Shown: piece after piece, positions 44,639 through 48,591 of the stretch
Numbering within the stretch: position 1 is the first letter of the stretch
How the letters are laid out: every line of letters begins with the position of its first letter
DNA from: Funneliformis mosseae
Lineage: Eukaryota; Glomeromycota; Glomeromycetes; Glomerales; Glomeraceae
Length of the DNA: 48,591 nucleotides
Direction: 5' to 3'
Assembly (NCBI GenBank): GCA_910592005.1
Contig: CAJVPP010000100.1
Coordinates: 1-48,591 of the forward strand
The notes under the pieces: model-generated
The model's input: only the letters and a program-made list of their open reading frames with translations
Database searches by the model: none
Told to the model about the DNA's origin: nothing
Position numbers and translations under genes: made by a program

Positions 44639-46500
44639 TTGCTTGCTTTAGTTTATGGCTTTCTTAAACTTCTTTTCGATTTTTACATATGTACAACAGC
44701 CTAACAAGCGTGTTTAAGATGGTAATAATAAAAAAATCAATTTGCAATAACTGCAAAACATGATTTCAGGAAATGTTTTGGCCACTAAAGCCTATCTATT
44801 TCAATGTATCACAACTTTTTAACATCGCATCTGATCTGTTTGTTTTAGCAAACTTCTCCCAGTGATGATAAGTTATTTTTTTGATTACTGAGCTAATCCA
44901 TTCTAATACAGGGCAATATTACAATTCAGGGGGATTCCTCTGGGAATCGAATTATTGCAATAGGATATTGAAAATTTCTCAGTCAGAGATGAGAACGACC
45001 TCTTGGTTAAGGAGATCTGGGGTAAGTTTGAAGATTCTGAGAATGAGCATAATTCAGAATTGGATGATGAATGGATATGAAGGGACCAGGTATATTAGTG
45101 TCGATTATCTCACCTGAGATCGATTACCTGAAATGCACAGTAAGTACGTCATTGGTTCATGTGAATTATATCCGCAGAATATACAATATGTCACCACTTG
45201 CTAGTGGCAATTTACTTTCCTCCTTGAGGGTCTCTTCATCAATATTTCTTATAATCATATCTTCTTTAGACTCTTCGAATAGGAGTGCCAATCCATCATA
45301 ATCCGATGGTCTTCTAATTTCTTTTCTGCATGAAATTCTTCGATATCATCTATATTGTCGTTATCTACAAATTCATATAATATGCCTGTTTCGCGATTAG
45401 ACAATTTCCGTTTTAGCCTTAGAGGCTTTTGAAGAGAGCTCCCACCAGATTCATCAAATGTAGAATTAAATTTCTCATGCATTTTGACGTTTGTTTCAAT
45501 TGCGTCTGACACTATCTGGTTCTATCGTATGTAGTGGAAAGTATTAATAAATATTTCCTTAACACATTCGCAAAGGTAGTACATACTTTCGATTTTTCCT
45601 TTTTCCAATCTTTCCAATGATTTCTGTCTTCTCCACTCTAATTATACAGTAGTTAAATTTAAAAATAATGTGGCTAATGCAAGGATAATAAATATTGTAA
45701 ATGCACTTCACAAACGTTGTATTTATTCATGACGAGTTTAACTTGTTCGAAATATCTGGGTCATCGCAACGATTTATTGCTTCCAAAAACAACTTGAATA
45801 CGATCGAGAGGAACTTGATTTATTGGAAGCATCCGTAAAACGATAGAATGCAAAAAGCGAGGGATTTTCGCAATGCAGTAGCCAGTTTATTCTGTCTTTA
45901 CGTTGCTTTAATATTTTATTAGAAGTATTGGTCATTGTTCAAGAGTATTACACTCAAAAACAAAACAGAAAAAGAAGAGAAATGGGATTTAGTGAAAAGT
46001 AATTAGATTTTGCACGGACAGAACTGTAAGGTAGACTGTGCGGTCGTAACCTTCACTCCGAACCGGAAAAAAAAGATTTTTGTCTCGGACGTCCTTCGTA
46101 CTTAACTAAAATGAGGTTTAAAAAGCCATTAGACACGTAAATTAAACAAACTTACCTTTGTTTTATAAAAAAGTTTATGTATTAAGATTCGCGAATGCGA
46201 AATTCTGTGATGTAATGTGACACCGATCTTTGATGTATTGGTGGCGCAGCTGTCCAGCTCCACAGCCACGATCATGTGATCTAAATAATCGTACGATGAT
46301 CTCCGGACTGGTCCCAAATCCAATGAAGGTGGTTGGAAGTTGATCTATGGATTGCCTAACTTGCGCAATCATTTATTATGATGACAATTAATTTTAATTC
46401 AAGCAAATTATAGAAATGGATTGTCCAAAGTTAAAATTATCGTACCGTAAGCGTTGCAATTATTTTTGCTGGCGACCATTAGTGGAACCCAACACATTAC
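44639..46500. other. Region without a convincing gene
   Basis: Several frames of 60-85 codons occur on both strands. The most protein-like is on the minus strand at 45255-45512 (listed separately). The rest at 44.9-45.3 and 46.1-46.6 kb overlap each other in opposite directions and show no motif. The sequence is less AT-extreme than the transposon block, so decayed genes are possible. Confidence 0.35.
45255..45512 (-). CDS. Hypothetical protein, possible exon
   Basis: A minus-strand frame of 85 codons, acidic and hydrophilic: HEKFNSTFDESGGSS, KPLRLKRKLSNRETGI, EFVDNDNIDDIEEF, DHRIMMDWHSY. The composition is protein-like and the frame is preceded by plausible AT-rich leader sequence, but no family was recognised and no downstream exon was found. 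It could be a terminal exon of a decayed gene. Confidence 0.3.
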   Translation of the reverse strand: MSDAIETNVKMHEKFNSTFDESGGSSLQKPLRLKRKLSNRETGILYEFVDNDNIDDIEEFHAEKKLEDHRIMMDWHSYSKSLKKI

Positions 46501-46524
46501 TCGGACAAAACATTCTGTACCATT

Positions 46525-47266
46525 ATGTTCGCAACGTTCATTCTTAACAATAAAACAAATACGTTTATACAGTATTACTGCTTGATATTTTCCCAAGCAA
46601 AATATTATGCAGTTTATTCACAATTCTGTAATGATGCATCAAACTTGTTTGAATTTTTATTTACCTTTTTTTGTTTAGGACGTCCAATTTGGGCTCGTAA
46701 ATTACAAGAATTTCTGATGTATGAGAATAATTTAGAAAATGTGGTTGAAAGTGTAATTATGTTGGCAATCTGCAAACTCCTTGGTAGTATTGAATTTAAA
46801 ATGTCATTTACACGGACAAACGTCAGGTCAAAACATGATTGCGTTATTCGCGCCTGTAATTTTGGATTTGATCGCAAATCGATTGGTACTTGTCTTCACA
46901 TATCCGAATATCGCAGAAGCTTCTGCGCGTGTTATGAACCACTCGGAGATCACTTTCAAGGAAATTGTTGAACCATTGTTCGCGGTAATCAAGGAAGGCG
47001 TCGAAGAAGGACACAAGAGTGAATTCGTTGGTCGTTTACTCATTTTTCTTGGGTTCATAGTACTCAAACAATATTCTCACATCATTAAAAGCATTAATCA
47101 TAGCTTCTTGGAAGGTCAAATTAATGAAGGCAAGTTTAAAGAAATTCGTGTGTTTTTTTGCACACATTTTATTGCAATGGAGCGAGATTTTCATAAGAAG
47201 ATTTGTCCTTTTACTTTGATCACTGTCTATAGTTTAATTGTCCTTCGATCCGCTTATTGTACTTAA
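46525..47266 (+). pseudogene. Fragment of an expanded NTPase-like (CRN/RHS-type?) family, frameshifted
   Basis: Two overlapping frames form one protein-like run. The first gives FEFLFTFFCLGRPIWARKLQ, NLENVVESVIMLAICKLLGS and ends at about 46,800. The second resumes near 46,835 with MIALFAPVILDLIANRLVLV, YPNIAEASARVMNHSEITFK and EIVEPLFAVI. The linking phrase NVIYTDKRQVKT lies in the third frame, so two indels seem to separate them. The GRPIWARKLQ phrase followed by a helical region recalls the end of the NTPase module in Crinkler/RHS-like proteins of AM fungi and oomycetes. No Walker motifs are present in the window, so the N-terminal part is missing. The family call is tentative. Confidence 0.35.
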
Positions 47267-47563
47267 TTATCAAATTTTGTTTTATCCCCTGAAAAGCGTC
47301 CCACCATTATTTCATTTTTTGGATACTCCCAACCTACATTATTTCCTATATTAAGTGATTCCTGAAATATTTTATTCGCGAAGGACGGTTTAGTAATATC
47401 GCAATAGAAACCATTATCTTGTTAAAGTAATATTTTGAATACATTCAATATAATTACATTCATATTAATAAACATCTCTTCCCAATACCTTCGTCGAGAT
47501 GTAACTATGTAGGTAATGATTACCCACGGTTTCATTCTAGTCACTATGACCATCCGAACAATT

Positions 47564-47755
47564 TTATTGCCACCTAAATCCCTTCTGAATTATGATTCGT
47601 CCGGGATATCTAGCTCTACACCTTTGTGTGTTGACATAACCATTGATATAAGAAAAGATTGCTTCTTCAATATCTCTTGGATATATCAATGTAGGGTATG
47701 TTTCTTGACCAAGATATGTCCTTTCTAGGACTAACGACCAAGATTCGTGATTCAA
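47564..47755 (-). CDS. Hypothetical minus-strand fragment
   Basis: A frame of 63 codons with balanced composition: ESWSLVLERTYLGQETYPTL, IYPRDIEEAIFSYINGYVNT, RCRARYPGRIIIQKGFRW. It is more protein-like than its opposite strand, where the frame reads FFNISWIYQCRVCFLTK. Probably a remnant of a repeat family. No function can be given. Confidence 0.25.
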   Translation of the reverse strand: MNHESWSLVLERTYLGQETYPTLIYPRDIEEAIFSYINGYVNTQRCRARYPGRIIIQKGFRWQ

Positions 47756-47939
47756 AGGTTCGTCTATCTGTAATTAAAAAAAAAAAATAAAAAAAAGGAT
47801 AGTGTGAAAATTAGGGCTATTATTATTTATACATACATTATGCAATTAACACAAACCATTTCAAAATTTTGAACAAATTTTTTGTTTAAATTATAAATAT
47901 TTGGACCTTTTTGAAATTTTTTTGTTTCTCTAATTGTGC

Positions 47940-48028
47940 TGGGTTTTGGACACATCTTTTGATTTTAAATATTTTTGGACAAGGTTTTGGACAGGAAAAA
48001 GTGTAAAAGTGTCCATTTCCCAACACTG
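47940..48028. mobile_element. Single hAT-like terminus (CAGTGTTGGG-type)
   Basis: The stretch ends GTGTCCATTTCCCAACACTG at 48028. On the opposite strand this is CAGTGTTGGGAAATGGACAC, a common hAT terminal sequence. Subterminal TTTTGGACA motifs recur (47938-47995). No partner terminus was found nearby, so it is a solo end or a truncated MITE. Confidence 0.4.
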
Positions 48029-48487
48029 ATTTAATTGTTGATCAGGCAAAGGGTTGAATAACAAATCTGATCACATTCATATGTCGATAAAGTCTCCTTT
48101 GAACATGTGACAAAATAGAGCAGATGGACACGTTCTCGTAGTTGGGCATTTATAAATCTATTGAATTAATGAAGTTTTCGTCCGCAACAACCGCAACAAA
48201 CTAGTGATTTTTAACTAATATAACTAAAGTGTGAAATTATTGTATGTCGAAAGGCAATAATCAACATAAATCGGATCGGCTAAAACGCTAAATGATATTC
48301 ATTAACATATACACTTAATAAATCACTAGAAAACTATTATAAACCGCTAAACAGATAAATTGCTATAAATCGTTTAATATTGCAAATTTATTTATTTATT
48401 CTGCTCAAACATCCAAAAAATGATGGCAAAGACTATTCTTCTATTACCACTAAACCTGTTGAATATCTGCAATGTAATGCAAGAGTA

Positions 48488-48591
48488 CAGTCACACCTCG
48501 ATATAACAAAGTTACCGATCCAGCCGATCAGGACTTCGTTATAAGAATCTTCGTTAACGCTATAACGAATTATGCGGAATGTATAACGAAT
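48488..48591. mobile_element. Start of a TA-flanked pogo/mariner-type element, runs off the window
   Basis: TA followed by CAGTCACACCTCGATATAAC at 48488, then repeated TATAACGAA-type motifs to the window end. The start resembles that of the MITEs at 21.4 and 31.4 kb (CAGTCAACTCTTG-TATAAC). It appears to be a longer or different member of the same group. The right end is not in the window. Confidence 0.6.

Noticed and set aside
46129..46596. Overlapping minus-strand frames with SHD/GAGQLRH and CYA-like phrases
   Set aside because: They overlap each other and lack motifs; no consistent exon chain could be built.

Overview
The window looks like nuclear DNA of a filamentous fungus. It is very A+T-rich. 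It has multi-exon genes with short introns (GT-AG, TACTAAC-like branch points) and conserved fungal housekeeping genes set among decayed transposons. The repeat families, the F-box/LRR and 7TM gene types and the extreme AT content suggest an arbuscular mycorrhizal (Glomeromycotina, Rhizophagus-like) genome. This is inference; no rRNA or marker gene is present to fix the species.

Layout. 0-5.4 kb has no supported gene: the end of a GGATC-rich inverted-repeat element, three degenerate tandem copies of a roughly 370-bp block, and a pyrimidine-rich minisatellite. 5.4-18.5 kb is an intact block of four genes whose exon models I built by eye and whose exon lengths sum to multiples of three: MON1 (Rab7 GEF subunit, +), a 7TM receptor-like protein with a cytoplasmic PPxY motif (-), an Osh3-type oxysterol-binding protein with GOLD, PH, FFAT and ORD parts (+), and a KAR9-like microtubule linker with SxIP motifs and a C-terminal GAR (GAS2) domain (+). 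The 7TM and OSBP genes are divergent and share a 0.9-kb promoter region with two CACGTG boxes. MON1 and the 7TM gene converge.

18.5-41.3 kb is an AT-rich, transposon-filled, strongly decayed region. It holds short TA-flanked MITEs, an old DDE transposon (about 21,995-27,946) split by a complete hAT element (22,975-25,929, 8-bp target duplication ACCATAAT), a 713-bp hAT-type MITE (8-bp duplication AGAATATA), a decayed coiled-coil family copy and a minisatellite. The most unusual object follows at about 35.3-41.2 kb: a composite element encoding a UL52-type primase (PrimPol) with an SF3-like helicase, a tyrosine-recombinase-like protein, a small divergent Cys/His-rich protein, and clustered direct and palindromic repeats at one end.

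41.3-48.6 kb holds broken members of fast-evolving families: F-box/LRR, a Vsr-like PD-(D/E)xK nuclease, a protein interrupted by two TGA codons, a CRN/RHS-like fragment, and further transposon ends. In several of these the premature stops read as TGA for CGA, TAG/TAA for CAG/CAA, or TGA/TAG for TGG. This is the signature of C-to-T decay, either from 5-methylcytosine or a RIP-like process.
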